Source of the DNA: CAVWQV01 sp963757115
Lineage (GTDB): Bacteria > Pseudomonadota > Alphaproteobacteria > Acetobacterales > Acetobacteraceae
DNA: 62,734 nt
NCBI GenBank assembly: GCA_963757115.1
Contig: CAVWQV010000012.1
Location: forward strand, 1 to 62,734
Reading direction: 5' to 3'
Within the stretch, counting starts at the first letter, position 1, and each line of letters begins with the position of its first letter. Below the pieces are notes generated by a model. The model had not been told where the DNA came from and searched no databases. It saw only the letters and a program-made list of their open reading frames with translations. The position numbers and the translations under genes are program-made. Positions 15,821 to 24,722 of the stretch are shown here, in pieces.

Positions 15821-17638
15821 TCAGCCTTCCAACTCTTCCCGCAGCATCTCCAGCTCCAGCCATCGCTGCTCCGCCGCGTGCAGCTCGGCCTCGTCGCGGG
15901 CCAGCGCCTCCGTCGCTGCGGCGAAGGCGCGGGGATCGCGCGTGTACAGCCCGGCATCGGACAGGGTGTCCCTGGCGCGTGCGACGGCTTGCTCCAGCGC
16001 CGCCAAGCGGGCGGGCAGGGTTTCCAGCGCGTGGCGGTCCTTGAAGGACATCTTGCGCCGCGGCGCCGCGTCTCGCGGCCGGTCCGCCGCGGTCCCCGCG
16101 CTGGGCGGGCGTGGCCGCGCCGGTGCGTCCGTCGTGGCGGGCATCGCGGCGCCGCGCTGGCGCAGCATGTCGGAGTAACCGCCGGCGTACTCCACCCAGC
16201 GCCCGCCACCTTCACTCGCGATCGTGGAGGTGGCGACGCGGTCCAAGAAGTCGCGGTCGTGGCTGACCAGCAACACGGTGCCGGCATACTCTGCCAGCAT
16301 CTCCTGCAGCAGATCCAGGGTTTCCAGGTCCAGGTCGTTGGTGGGCTCATCCAGCACCAGCAGGTTACTGGGCGTCGCCAGCGCGCGCGCCAGCATCAGC
16401 CGGCCGCGCTCGCCGCCCGACAGCATGCCGACGGGCGTGCGTGCTTGTTCCGGGCGGAACAGGAAATCCTTCATGTAGCCGATAACGTGCCGGCGTTCCC
16501 CCGCCACCAGCACCTGGTCGCCGGCGCCGCCGGTCAGCGTGTCGGCCAGGGTGCGCTGGGGATCGAGCTGCGCGCGCTGCTGGTCCAGCGTCACCACAGA
16601 CAGGTTGGCGCCCAGCGTCACCGCGCCGGACTCGGGCGGCAGCGCGCCGGTCAGCAGGTGCAGCAGCGTCGTTTTGCCGGCGCCGTTCGGGCCGACGATG
16701 CCGACGCGGTCGCCGCGCAGCACGCGGGCCGAGAAATCGCGCACGACGGGGCGGCCGTCCCACGCCTTGTTCACGCCTTCCGCCACCACGACCAGCTTGC
16801 CGGACAGCTCCGCGTCGGCGGACAGCATGCGTAGCGCGCCGCCGGTGGGCCGTTCCTGGCGGAAGCGCTGGCGCAGCGCGGCCAGTTCGCCGACACGGCG
16901 CATGTTGCGCTTGCGCCGGGCGGTGACGCCGAAGCGCAGCCAATGCTCCTCGCGCGCGATCTGCCGGCCCAGCTTGTGGTGCTCGCGCTCCTCCGCCTCG
17001 ATCACCTCGTCGCGCCAGGCCTCGAAGTCAGCGAAGCCGCGCTCCATGCGGCGGGTGACGCCGCCATCCAGCCAGACCACGGCTTGGCCCAGCGCTTCCA
17101 GCAGGCGGCGGTCGTGGCTGATCAGCACCAGGCCGGCGCGCATGGCCCGCAACTCGTTCTCCAGCCACTCGATGGCCGGCAGGTCCAGGTGGTTCGTCGG
17201 CTCATCCAACAGCAGCAGGTCCGGCTCTGGCGCCAGCGCGCGGGCCAGCGCGGCGCGGCGCGCTTCGCCACCCGACAGGCGGGCCGGCGCCTCGTCGCCG
17301 CGCAGGCCGAGCCGTTCGAGCAGCGCCCGCGCCCGATGCGGGTCGTCACCCGGGCCGAGCCCGGCCAGCGCGTAGTCCAGCGTGTTGGCGAAGCCCGACA
17401 GGTCGGGTTCCTGCGGCAGGTAGCGCACCGTGGTACCGGGTTGCAGGAAGCGGGTGCCGCGGTCCGGCGCTTGCAGGCCGGCCGCCACCTTCAGCAGCGT
17501 CGACTTGCCCGAGCCGTTGCGCCCGACCAGGCAGGTGCGGTCGCCGGTGCCCACCGCCAGTTCGGCGCCGTCCAGCAGCGTCTGTGTGCCGAGGGTCAGG
17601 CTCGTGTTTTGCAGCAGCAGCAGGGGCGGGGACGGCAT
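15821..17638 (-). CDS. uup: ABC-F family ATPase, Uup type
   Basis: A soluble protein of 605 residues with two ATP-binding cassettes and no membrane part. Cassette 1 has GRNGSGKST, LSGGEARRAALARAL and LLLLDEPTNHLDL; cassette 2 has GPNGAGKTT, LSGGERGRLMLARAL and LLVLDEPTNDLDL. The inter-domain linker is charged, and the C-terminal part (from about residue 510) has a basic, Pro-rich linker, then a coiled coil starting KMSFKDRHALETLP, which is the Uup hallmark. Uup-type proteins act on the ribosome and on stability of branched DNA. The start ATG at 17638 was preferred to a long upstream extension that is low complexity. Confidence 0.92.
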   Translation of the reverse strand: MPSPPLLLLQNTSLTLGTQTLLDGAELAVGTGDRTCLVGRNGSGKSTLLKVAAGLQAPDRGTRFLQPGTTVRYLPQEPDLSGFANTLDYALAGLGPGDDPHRARALLERLGLRGDEAPARLSGGEARRAALARALAPEPDLLLLDEPTNHLDLPAIEWLENELRAMRAGLVLISHDRRLLEALGQAVVWLDGGVTRRMERGFADFEAWRDEVIEAEEREHHKLGRQIAREEHWLRFGVTARRKRNMRRVGELAALRQRFRQERPTGGALRMLSADAELSGKLVVVAEGVNKAWDGRPVVRDFSARVLRGDRVGIVGPNGAGKTTLLHLLTGALPPESGAVTLGANLSVVTLDQQRAQLDPQRTLADTLTGGAGDQVLVAGERRHVIGYMKDFLFRPEQARTPVGMLSGGERGRLMLARALATPSNLLVLDEPTNDLDLETLDLLQEMLAEYAGTVLLVSHDRDFLDRVATSTIASEGGGRWVEYAGGYSDMLRQRGAAMPATTDAPARPRPPSAGTAADRPRDAAPRRKMSFKDRHALETLPARLAALEQAVARARDTLSDAGLYTRDPRAFAAATEALARDEAELHAAEQRWLELEMLREELEG

Positions 17639-18017
17639 ATCGGGGCGGTTCTGCGCCCGGCAGCGGATCGGGCGCAAGCCCGCAAAATACCGGGCCGGTG
17701 TTGGCGGCCAGCCCGGCTGCGCTGAACCGCTGAAACGGACCATCCCGCCGTCTCCGCGACGACTCGCCGCCCTCAACCCGCGCACTGCTGCAGGCGCCCG
17801 GGGTGCCGCTGGTGCTGGGCCTGGCTCCATCATCCGCACCTTCTCGGCCGTGCTCCAGCACCATCGCCGCTGCAGATCGCTCGGATAGCGCACGCCCGCC
17901 GGTCCGCCGCTCGCCTGTGCTCTGCCGTCCACGTCATGCCACGCTCCGCAAATCGCCTACGCAGAGCAGCGAATCACATCTGATTCCAGGCACTCAACTT
18001 CTTTCCGGATCGCCTCT
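17639..18017. other. Intergenic stretch between uup and the sugar ABC operon
   Basis: About 380 bases with no gene-like frame. It carries the promoter region of uup (minus strand) and the downstream end of the sugar transporter operon. GC-rich inverted repeats are seen (for example near 17655-17690) but no clear terminator with a T run. Confidence 0.4.
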
Positions 18018-19034
18018 TTAGGCTTCCTGCGCGCCACCGCCAGAGAACCGGGCCAGGATCAACGCCATCAAGATGATCGCCCCGTAGACGGCGTCGATCC
18101 AGAACGCGGGGATCTGCGCGAGCGTAAGGACGTTTTGAAGGATCCCGAGCAGCAGGACACCGGTCAGCGCGCCCAGCAGACGCCCACGCCCGCCGTTGAG
18201 GCTGATACCGCCGATCACCGACGCCGCGAACACATAGAAGATCAGGTTCTGCCCTTGGCTGGACACTACGGACGCAATTCGGCCGCTGAGCATCAGACCG
18301 GCTAAGGAAGCAAGCACGCCACCCAGGACGTACGCGCCCCAGGTAATGCGCTCGACCCGGATGCCCGCGACGCGCGCCGCCTCGGCGTTGCCGCCGATCG
18401 CGTAGATCGCGCGACCGATGCGATGATAGCGCAGGACGAGCGCAAATAGCAGATAGAGTATTCCCGAAATCCAGATCGACACCGGGATTGTCAGCCACTT
18501 TGCAGTTCCGAGGTAGAAGAACGCTGCCGGCAGTTCGAACAGCGTTTTGCCATTGGTAAGGCCGAGCGTGAGGCCGCGCAGCAGGATCAGCATGGCTAGC
18601 GTCACGATGAAGGCGTTCAGCCGCAGCCGCACCACCAAGAAGCCGTTCACGGCCCCGACCAAAGCTCCAACACCGAACAGCACCGCGATCGCGAGCGCCG
18701 GATTTAAGCCAATGCCCGAGCCGCCTGCCGAGGTATCGGTCACCATCAACCAGGCGCTCAGCATCGGGGCGAGTCCGACGATCGATTCGAGCGACAGGTC
18801 AAACTTGCCTGCAATCAGTATGATCAACTCCGCGATGACCAGCACCGACAGCTCCGACGACTGTTGCAGAATGTTGTAAAAATTGTCTGCTGTCAGGAAG
18901 GCATCGCTGATCAGTGAGCCGATGACCATCGTGAGCACGATGGCCGGAAGCAACGTCAGCTCACGCAAGGCGAAGCCGCCGAGGCGCAATCGTCCAGTCA
19001 TGCTCGACCGTGCGGTTCCCGCTATGTCACTCAT
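18018..19034 (-). CDS. Sugar ABC transporter permease (RbsC type)
   Basis: Inner-membrane permease of 338 residues, with 8-10 hydrophobic helices, of the BPD_transp_2 type. Typical signatures are NFYNILQQSSELSVLVIAELI near the start, GKFDLSLESIVGL, GAVNGFLVVRLRLNAFIVTLAML (the usual 'NG-l---l---pFIvTL' segment) and the late IGGISLNGGRGRLLGALTG. It forms a channel with the ATPase encoded just upstream, whose stop overlaps this start by 8 bases. Together with the periplasmic binding protein it makes a complete ribose-type importer. The sugar cannot be named. Confidence 0.92.
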   Translation of the reverse strand: MSDIAGTARSSMTGRLRLGGFALRELTLLPAIVLTMVIGSLISDAFLTADNFYNILQQSSELSVLVIAELIILIAGKFDLSLESIVGLAPMLSAWLMVTDTSAGGSGIGLNPALAIAVLFGVGALVGAVNGFLVVRLRLNAFIVTLAMLILLRGLTLGLTNGKTLFELPAAFFYLGTAKWLTIPVSIWISGILYLLFALVLRYHRIGRAIYAIGGNAEAARVAGIRVERITWGAYVLGGVLASLAGLMLSGRIASVVSSQGQNLIFYVFAASVIGGISLNGGRGRLLGALTGVLLLGILQNVLTLAQIPAFWIDAVYGAIILMALILARFSGGGAQEA

Positions 19035-20538
19035 GCGCAGCCGTCCCTTCGATCGCCGCGACCAACGCGTGGTCCTCCCAGCCGGCAGGAAACTCCGCAG
19101 TCAGTTGTCCCTTGAACATCACCAGCACGCGGTCGCAGATGGTCAGTTCATCGAGGTCGTCGGAGACCACGAGCACCCCGGTCCCGTTGGCGCGCGCCCG
19201 CGCCACGATGGCGAACAGCGCTTCCTTTGACGCAATGTCCACTCCTTGGGTTGGATGGAGCAACACGAGCAGCTTGGGAGCGGAGGCCAGAGCGCGGCCC
19301 AGCACCGCCTTTTGCTGATTCCCGCCACTCAATTCCCCGATCGGCTGATCAGGCGACGCTGCAACCAGTTCAAGCTCCGCAATCATGGTCCGAGCTTCGC
19401 GGTGACGCTCGGCCGGGCGGATGATGCCGAGGCGACCCAGGCGCTCGGGGATCGTCATGGTCAGGTTTTCGGCGACCGACAGCAGCGGGAAGATGCCCTG
19501 AGCACGACGGTCACGCGGCACGTAGCCCACTCCCGCGCGTTGCGCTTCCGCCACGCTGCCTCCGCCCAACAGGATTCCGGCTATCTCGATGCGGCCGGAC
19601 AGCGGACGCAGCAATCCCGCCACGGCATCCGCCACCGCCTCCTTGCCGGACCCCGCAAGGCCGGTCAGACCGACACACTCGCCGGCGCGAACGGTGAAGG
19701 CGATGTCGGGCACGCCGTCCAGACACAGCCCGCTAACCGATAGGCTCGGCGGTCCCGTGTGTTCGCTGGCGGTGGCGATCTGCGTGGAGGTGCGCACGAC
19801 GTCACCGACCATTGCCGCCACCACGCGCCCCTGCGGCATGTCAGCCAGCGGCGCCGTGGTCACTACACCGCCGTCACGCAGCACAGTGACGCTGCGACAA
19901 ACCTCGTAGATCTCCTCCAAATGATGCGAGATGTACAGAAACGTCACACCGCGCTGCTGCAGTTGCCTGATCCGCTCGAACAGCCTCGCCACCTCGCGGC
20001 CCTCAAGTTCCGCTGTCGGTTCATCGAGGATGATGAAACGCGTGCCCTGGATGAGCGCGCGCGCAATCTCGACGATCTGCCGCTGCTCCACCGTGAGCCG
20101 TTCGGCGTCTCGATTGACGTCGATCTCGAGCCCCCACTCCTGCAGCACCGCCTCGGCTTGCCGGCGCAGTGCCGGCCAATCGATCCAGGAGCCCGCACGC
20201 CTCGGGTGCGCGTTGAGAAGCAGATTTTCCGCGACCGTGAGGGTCGGAACCACCGTCGAGCGCTGGTAGACGCAGGCCACGCGCTCCCGCCAAGTGCCGC
20301 GGTCGGCAAGCGCCGGTGCCGCTACGCCCGCGAGCCTCACCCGCCCGGAATCAGGCGCAAACAATCCGGTAAGTATTCCGACCAGCGTCGATTTACCGGC
20401 CCCATTGCGTCCAACCAGCGCCCGCGAGTCGGCGGCGGGTATGGCGAGCGACACATCACGTAACGCCTGGTTGGCACCGAAGCGTTTGAAGACCTGCGCC
20501 ACCTCCGCGACCAAACCATCGGCCCGAGGCTCCGGCAT
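19027..20538 (-). CDS. Sugar ABC transporter ATP-binding protein (RbsA type, two cassettes)
   Basis: A 503-residue double ATPase powering the importer. Cassette 1 is standard: GRNGAGKST, VEQRQIVEIARAL, ILDEPTAEL. Cassette 2 is altered: the Walker A is GLAGSGKEA, the signature LSGGNQQKAVLGRAL is intact, but the Walker B reads LLVLLHPTQGVD, so the usual Asp-Glu is Leu-His. A degenerate second site is known in some members of this class. The ATG at 20538 lies 22 bases after the binding-protein stop; an in-frame upstream ATG at 20598 would overlap that gene and adds atypical sequence. Confidence 0.9.
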   Translation of the reverse strand: MPEPRADGLVAEVAQVFKRFGANQALRDVSLAIPAADSRALVGRNGAGKSTLVGILTGLFAPDSGRVRLAGVAAPALADRGTWRERVACVYQRSTVVPTLTVAENLLLNAHPRRAGSWIDWPALRRQAEAVLQEWGLEIDVNRDAERLTVEQRQIVEIARALIQGTRFIILDEPTAELEGREVARLFERIRQLQQRGVTFLYISHHLEEIYEVCRSVTVLRDGGVVTTAPLADMPQGRVVAAMVGDVVRTSTQIATASEHTGPPSLSVSGLCLDGVPDIAFTVRAGECVGLTGLAGSGKEAVADAVAGLLRPLSGRIEIAGILLGGGSVAEAQRAGVGYVPRDRRAQGIFPLLSVAENLTMTIPERLGRLGIIRPAERHREARTMIAELELVAASPDQPIGELSGGNQQKAVLGRALASAPKLLVLLHPTQGVDIASKEALFAIVARARANGTGVLVVSDDLDELTICDRVLVMFKGQLTAEFPAGWEDHALVAAIEGTAAHE

Positions 20539-20560
20539 CACGATCGGCCGAGCCGAGTGC

Positions 20561-21587
20561 TCAACTCTTGGCCTTGTTGCCCCACAGTGCGGGATCATCG
20601 GCGTTCTTCTGCGTGACCGTTGGCGCCGGCAGCAAGTCCATCAAGTTCCCCTTGAAATCTACGATCCGGCTGTTGTGGTCGGTCGGGCCGGCATGGAAGG
20701 TCTCTCCAGCTACGGCCGCCTGCAGGTAGTGCAGCCCATATTTCACATAGAGGTCCAGCGGCTGCGAGATGGCGGCATCCAGCAGCCCGTCGCGAATACG
20801 GCTGAGAGCCAGCGGCGTGCCGTCGATGCTGACCAGCATGATGTGATGCGGCTCCCCGACCTTGGTGAGCTTGCCCGCACCTTTGAGCACGTTCAGCACA
20901 CCTGAGAGCATCACGGCATCGCTCTGCATATAGATCGCGGAAAGTTCCGGCGTGGACGTCACCACGGTTTGCGCCAGCGCCGTTGCTTTGTCTGCCTTCC
21001 AATACGTCGGCTGCTGGATCAGCTTGATGCCGCGAAAAATCCTTCTGCATGCAGTCGGCAAAACTGGTGGTGCGATCGCGTCCGTTGGTGGTGGCTTGAT
21101 CGCCCATCATCGACAGCACGGTACCCTTGCCGCCGAGCTGCTTGCCGATGAGGTGGCAAGCGTCGTCGCCCATACGCAGGTTGTCCGCGCGAACGATCAT
21201 CGCCAATTTGCCGCCGCTCGGGCCGATGTCGATATCGACCACCGGCACGTGCTTATCCGCCGCGAAGTTCAGCGCCGGGACGATGGCATCGCTGTCCGTG
21301 GGTACGGTGATCAGGCCCTGAGCGCCCTCCGAGATCAGATTGTGAAAGTCCGTGATCTGCTTGCCGGCGTCGCCGTTGGCGTTTGCCACGGGCAGGGTCT
21401 TCAGCCCCAGTTGCTTCGCGGCGGCCATGGTCTGATCCACTTGGGTGGCCTGGAACGGATCAGTCAGGAAACCGACCGAATAGCCCATCGTGAACGACTT
21501 GGCCTGCTGAGCGACACCGGACTCAGCGGAGCTCATCGCGGCGAGCGTCGCCGCCGCCAGGCACGCCTGCACGAGCTTTATTTTCAT
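20561..21587 (-). CDS. Sugar ABC transporter substrate-binding protein, one-base shift
   Basis: Periplasmic binding protein of the ribose/galactose type, first gene of the operon. Residues 1-26 form a signal peptide (cleavage near SGVAQQ). The N-terminal lobe shows MGYSVGFLTDPFQATQVDQ, LPVANANGDAGKQITDF and ALNFAADKHVPVVDIDI. At about 21030 a run of five T (minus strand) shifts the frame; one T fewer joins QKDF to RGIKLIQQPTYWKADKA, and the chain continues through SAIYMQSDAVMLSGV to the stop at 20561. The restored length of about 340 is normal. A homopolymer error is the simplest reading. The ligand is unknown. Confidence 0.85.
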
Positions 21588-21731
21588 CTACTTTGCCGTC
21601 CCATTCCTGGTTTCCGCCCGCGGCCAGCTTTCCGCTTTCCGCGCCCGCTGTATAGCCCGGCAGCTGGTGGGACGGCTCGCTCCTTCGGATGCGTTGCCGC
21701 CACCGACCTCAGGCCCGGCGCCCGACGACGG

Positions 21732-21760
21732 TTGACAACGTAGCCGCCGGGCTGCTTTAT
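21732..21760 (+). promoter_or_regulatory. Candidate sigma-70 promoter of the DUF899 gene
   Basis: A perfect TTGACA at 21732-21737, then 17 bases, then CTTTAT at 21755-21760. The -35 is ideal and the -10 weak. It lies about 40 bases upstream of the DUF899 start and just before a palindromic site. Confidence 0.45.
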
Positions 21761-21763
21761 TTC

Positions 21764-21773
21764 ACCGATCGGT
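21764..21773. promoter_or_regulatory. Candidate operator palindrome ACCGATCGGT
   Basis: A perfect 10-base palindrome immediately downstream of the candidate -10 and 25 bases before the DUF899 ATG, placed where a repressor would block transcription. AT-rich bases flank it. The regulator is not identified. Confidence 0.4.
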
Positions 21774-21798
21774 TAATTGCTGTTAGGAGGGAACTGAG

Positions 21799-22524
21799 AT
21801 GAACCCGCATCCCATCGCCACACGCGAGGAGTGGCTGGACGCCCGCCTCGCTCTGCTCGCCAAGGAGAAGGCGCTCACCCGCGCCCGCGACGCGCTCGCC
21901 GAGGAACGCCGCGCGCTTCCCTGGGTGCGGATCGACAAGGAGTACGTGTTCGACGGGCCGTGCGGACCGGTGAGCCTCCGTGATCTGTTTGAAGGACGCA
22001 GCCAACTCATCGTCCAGCACTTCATGTTCGGCCCGGACTGGCAGGAGGGCTGCGTCGGCTGCTCCTTCAACGCCGACCACGTGGACGCCGCGCGTCAACA
22101 TTTCGAACACAACGACCTGAGTTACGTGGCCGTTTCGCGCGCGCCGTTCGCCAAACTCGACGCGTATCGCCGACGCATGGGCTGGTGCTTTACCTGGGTA
22201 TCCTCGGAGCGAACCGACTTCAACTTCGACTTCAACGTCTCCTTCACGCCCGACCGGATCGTGGACGGCAAGGTGTTCTACAATTTTGCTTTGCAGGACG
22301 ATCCGGAAATCGACGAGCTCCCGGGCACCAGTGTCTTCGCACGGGATGACGACGGTACGGTCTATCACACCTACTCGCAGTTCGCCCGGGGCTCTGAGCC
22401 GCAGCTCGGCGCCTACGCCTATCTCGACCTGACGCCGAAGGGCCGGAACGAGAGGCTCAACGGTAATCTCACGGACTGGGTGCGTCGTCATGATCAATAC
22501 GAGGCCGAGAACCGGGACCGCTAG
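21799..22524 (+). CDS. DUF899 thioredoxin-like protein
   Basis: A 241-residue cytoplasmic protein. It begins with the usual helix (TREEWLDARLALLAKEKALTR), then the segment LPWVRIDKEYVFDGPCG and the hallmark QHFMFGPDWQEGC-x-x-C with a redox-type Cys pair, followed by NFDFNVSF and SVFARDDDGTVYHTYSQFARG. These match the DUF899 family, a thioredoxin-fold group with unproven function. The ribosome binding site TAGGAGGG, 8-15 bases before the ATG, is strong. A palindrome upstream suggests repressor control. Confidence 0.9.
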   Translation: MNPHPIATREEWLDARLALLAKEKALTRARDALAEERRALPWVRIDKEYVFDGPCGPVSLRDLFEGRSQLIVQHFMFGPDWQEGCVGCSFNADHVDAARQHFEHNDLSYVAVSRAPFAKLDAYRRRMGWCFTWVSSERTDFNFDFNVSFTPDRIVDGKVFYNFALQDDPEIDELPGTSVFARDDDGTVYHTYSQFARGSEPQLGAYAYLDLTPKGRNERLNGNLTDWVRRHDQYEAENRDR

Positions 22525-22714
22525 CGTCGGCACTCACGATCTCGTATCGCGATCATCTCGCGATTATCCGCATCATGCTGCGGCCGCCAAGCAAGCTGCT
22601 CATGATGGAATCCAAGTTTCCGGATCGGCTCTAACGGTGCGAGGTCAGCTTGTTTTCCTGCCTGATCCTCGGTGGATTGCGCATCCGCGGCGGCCGTCGT
22701 GCGTTTCGCCGGGC

Positions 22715-23212
22715 ATGACTGATCCGGAAACCTACCGCTTTGAGGACGACGGCCGCATCGTCAACTCGCCGCTGCCGCTGCTTCTCTATCGCGGCGCGTT
22801 GCCCGCCGACCCCGCGGCGATGGAGCGCGCCTTCGGCGCCAATGGCTGGAGCAATTCGTGGCGGGACGGCATCTTCGACTATCACCACTTTCACAGTATT
22901 GCCCATGAGGTGCTCGGCATTGCCACGGGCCGCGCGGAGGTGATGTTCGGCGGCCCGCGCGGGCGGACCGTTCGCGTCGGCGCCGGCGACGTCGTGGTTA
23001 TCCCGGCGGGCGTGGGACATCGCAACATGGGGCAGTCGCCCGACCTGCTGGTCGTGGGCGCGTACCCGGGCGGGGCCGACTACGACATCTGCCGGGGCGA
23101 CCCGGCCGATCATGCGCGCGCGAAGGCGGCCGTTGCGCGCGTGCCACGGCCAATGACCGACCCCATCGCCGGGCCGGACGGTCCATTGCGCCACATCTGG
23201 TCGGGTTCGTAG
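22715..23212 (+). CDS. Cupin-domain protein (YjlB-like)
   Basis: A 165-residue single-domain cupin. Two conserved boxes are seen: the first around YHHFHSIAHEVLGIATGRAEVMFGG (H-x-H-x-x-x-H-E, metal ligands) and the second around AGDVVVIPAGVGHRNMG (the last His). The length and the LYRGALPADPAAMERAFGANGW lead fit the YjlB family, whose reaction is unknown. The ATG at 22715 starts the conserved part; upstream in-frame sequence is not protein-like. The next gene follows after 77 bases. Confidence 0.85.
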   Translation: MTDPETYRFEDDGRIVNSPLPLLLYRGALPADPAAMERAFGANGWSNSWRDGIFDYHHFHSIAHEVLGIATGRAEVMFGGPRGRTVRVGAGDVVVIPAGVGHRNMGQSPDLLVVGAYPGGADYDICRGDPADHARAKAAVARVPRPMTDPIAGPDGPLRHIWSGS

Positions 23213-23289
23213 CGCATAGCGGCGTTGTGCGGCGGCGTTTCCGGTTTGCAGGCTGCGGTGCAAACATGGAGCGCCCTATGGGAGCACGC

Positions 23290-24516
23290 ATGAACACGAC
23301 CGCCGCTCAGAGCCGGCTGATCCTAGTCGGCGCTGCCCTAATGATGACGGTCGCGATGGGCATGCGGCAAAGCCTGGGCTTGTTCTTGGGGCCGGTCACT
23401 CATGATCTCGGCCTCACCGCGGCCAATTTTACCTTTGCCGTTGCCATGCAGAACCTGAGTTGGGGGGCGTCGCAGGCCTTCGTCGGCGCGTTCGCCGACC
23501 GGCGCGGCTCGCGGCCGGTGATGATGGCAGGCGCGCTTGTCTACGGGCTCGGGTTCACCGTGATGCTTCTGGCGCACGGACTGGTCGGCCTCACGGTTTC
23601 CGGTGTCATGATCGGCATCGCCCTGTCCTGCACCGCCTCGAGCCTGGCCATGAGCGCGAGCGCGCGCGCCGTGACCGAAGCTCGCCGGAGTTCCACCCTG
23701 GGCCTGGTCTCCGCCGTGGGCTCGCTCGGCACCTTGATGATCGCCCCCGTGGCCCAGGCGGTGGTGGGCAGGTTCGGCTGGCAGGCCGGGATCGTGCTGT
23801 TCATCGCATTGATCGCCCTCATCATGCTGCCGGCGGCGTTTCTCACCGGGGGCGTCGACAAGCTGCCGGCGCGGACAGGGGCGGATGTGTCCATGCGCGC
23901 GGTGCTCGGGCAGGCGTCGCGGCATCGCGGCTTCATCGTGATGTCGGCGGCGTATTTCGTGTGCGGGCTGCAGCTCGTGTTTCTGACGACCCATCTGCCG
24001 ACCTACCTCGCGCTCTGCGGGATGGACCCGATGCTGAGTGCGGAAGCGCTCGCCACCATCGGTGGGGTGAACTGCATCGGCTCGTGGCTGTTCGGCTGGC
24101 TCGGCGGCCGCTACCCCAAGCACGTGCTGCTCGGCACGCTGTACATCCTGCGATCCTTTAGCGTGTTCGCGTTCTTCGCGCTGCCGCCGACGCCTACCAC
24201 CACCATCGCGTTCGCCGCGGCGATGGGGATGCTGTGGATGGGCGTGGTGCCGCTCACCAGCGGCATGGTGGCCGAGATGTTCGGCACGCGCTACATGGCC
24301 ACCCTGCTCGGCATCAGTTTCATGGTCCACCAGGCCGGCTCCTTCCTCGGCGCCTGGGGTGGCGGGCTGATCTATGACGCGCTCGGCTCCTACGACCGCG
24401 CGTGGCAGATCGGCGTGACCGTGGGGGTGATTGCGGGCACGGTGCAGATCCTCGCGGGCGGCCCCGCCCGACCGCGGAGCGACGGCGTGCTTCGGCCCGC
24501 TTTCGCGCAGGGCTAG
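23290..24516 (+). CDS. MFS transporter
   Basis: A 408-residue inner-membrane protein with 12 hydrophobic helices. The loop between helices 2 and 3 has GAFADRRGSRPVMMAG, the MFS signature (G-x-x-x-D-R-x-G-x-R), and the start MGMRQSLGLFLGPVTHDLG is common in the oxalate/monocarboxylate-like branch of MFS. The ATG at 23290 has GGGAG 7 bases upstream; an ATG at 23278 is an alternative. The substrate is not predictable, but organic acids are usual for this branch. Confidence 0.88.
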   Translation: MNTTAAQSRLILVGAALMMTVAMGMRQSLGLFLGPVTHDLGLTAANFTFAVAMQNLSWGASQAFVGAFADRRGSRPVMMAGALVYGLGFTVMLLAHGLVGLTVSGVMIGIALSCTASSLAMSASARAVTEARRSSTLGLVSAVGSLGTLMIAPVAQAVVGRFGWQAGIVLFIALIALIMLPAAFLTGGVDKLPARTGADVSMRAVLGQASRHRGFIVMSAAYFVCGLQLVFLTTHLPTYLALCGMDPMLSAEALATIGGVNCIGSWLFGWLGGRYPKHVLLGTLYILRSFSVFAFFALPPTPTTTIAFAAAMGMLWMGVVPLTSGMVAEMFGTRYMATLLGISFMVHQAGSFLGAWGGGLIYDALGSYDRAWQIGVTVGVIAGTVQILAGGPARPRSDGVLRPAFAQG

Positions 24517-24637
24517 CTTCCGCGCCCCTGCGCCATGGGCGCTTGCGTCGCCGGCGCTTGCGTGTTCGGCCGATTCCCGCCATATCCCGCCGCGCCGATC
24601 CGCGCGCGGGTCGGTAATTCACACGCGGGACGCCTTT

Positions 24638-24663
24638 CCCGGCTTCCACACGGAAGCGCCGGG
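24638..24663 (+). promoter_or_regulatory. Leader hairpin upstream of rpsB
   Basis: CCCGGC-TTCC, loop ACAC, GGAA-(GC)-GCCGGG: ten base pairs with a two-base bulge, ending 59 bases before the rpsB ATG. It could be an mRNA leader element for feedback by S2 or the terminator of the MFS gene (no T run follows). Confidence 0.4.
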
Positions 24664-24722
24664 TCCGGTGCATCGGCATGGTCCCGCGGAGGCAGAACCG
24701 GACGACGGAAAGGACGCGCATC

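Noticed and set aside
23338..24330. A 330-residue minus-strand frame opposite the MFS gene
   Set aside because: Highly biased His/Arg/Gln composition, no motif; a shadow of the transporter.
24638..24663. Rho-independent terminator of the MFS gene
   Set aside because: No T run follows the hairpin and it lies in the rpsB leader, so I list it as a leader hairpin with low confidence.
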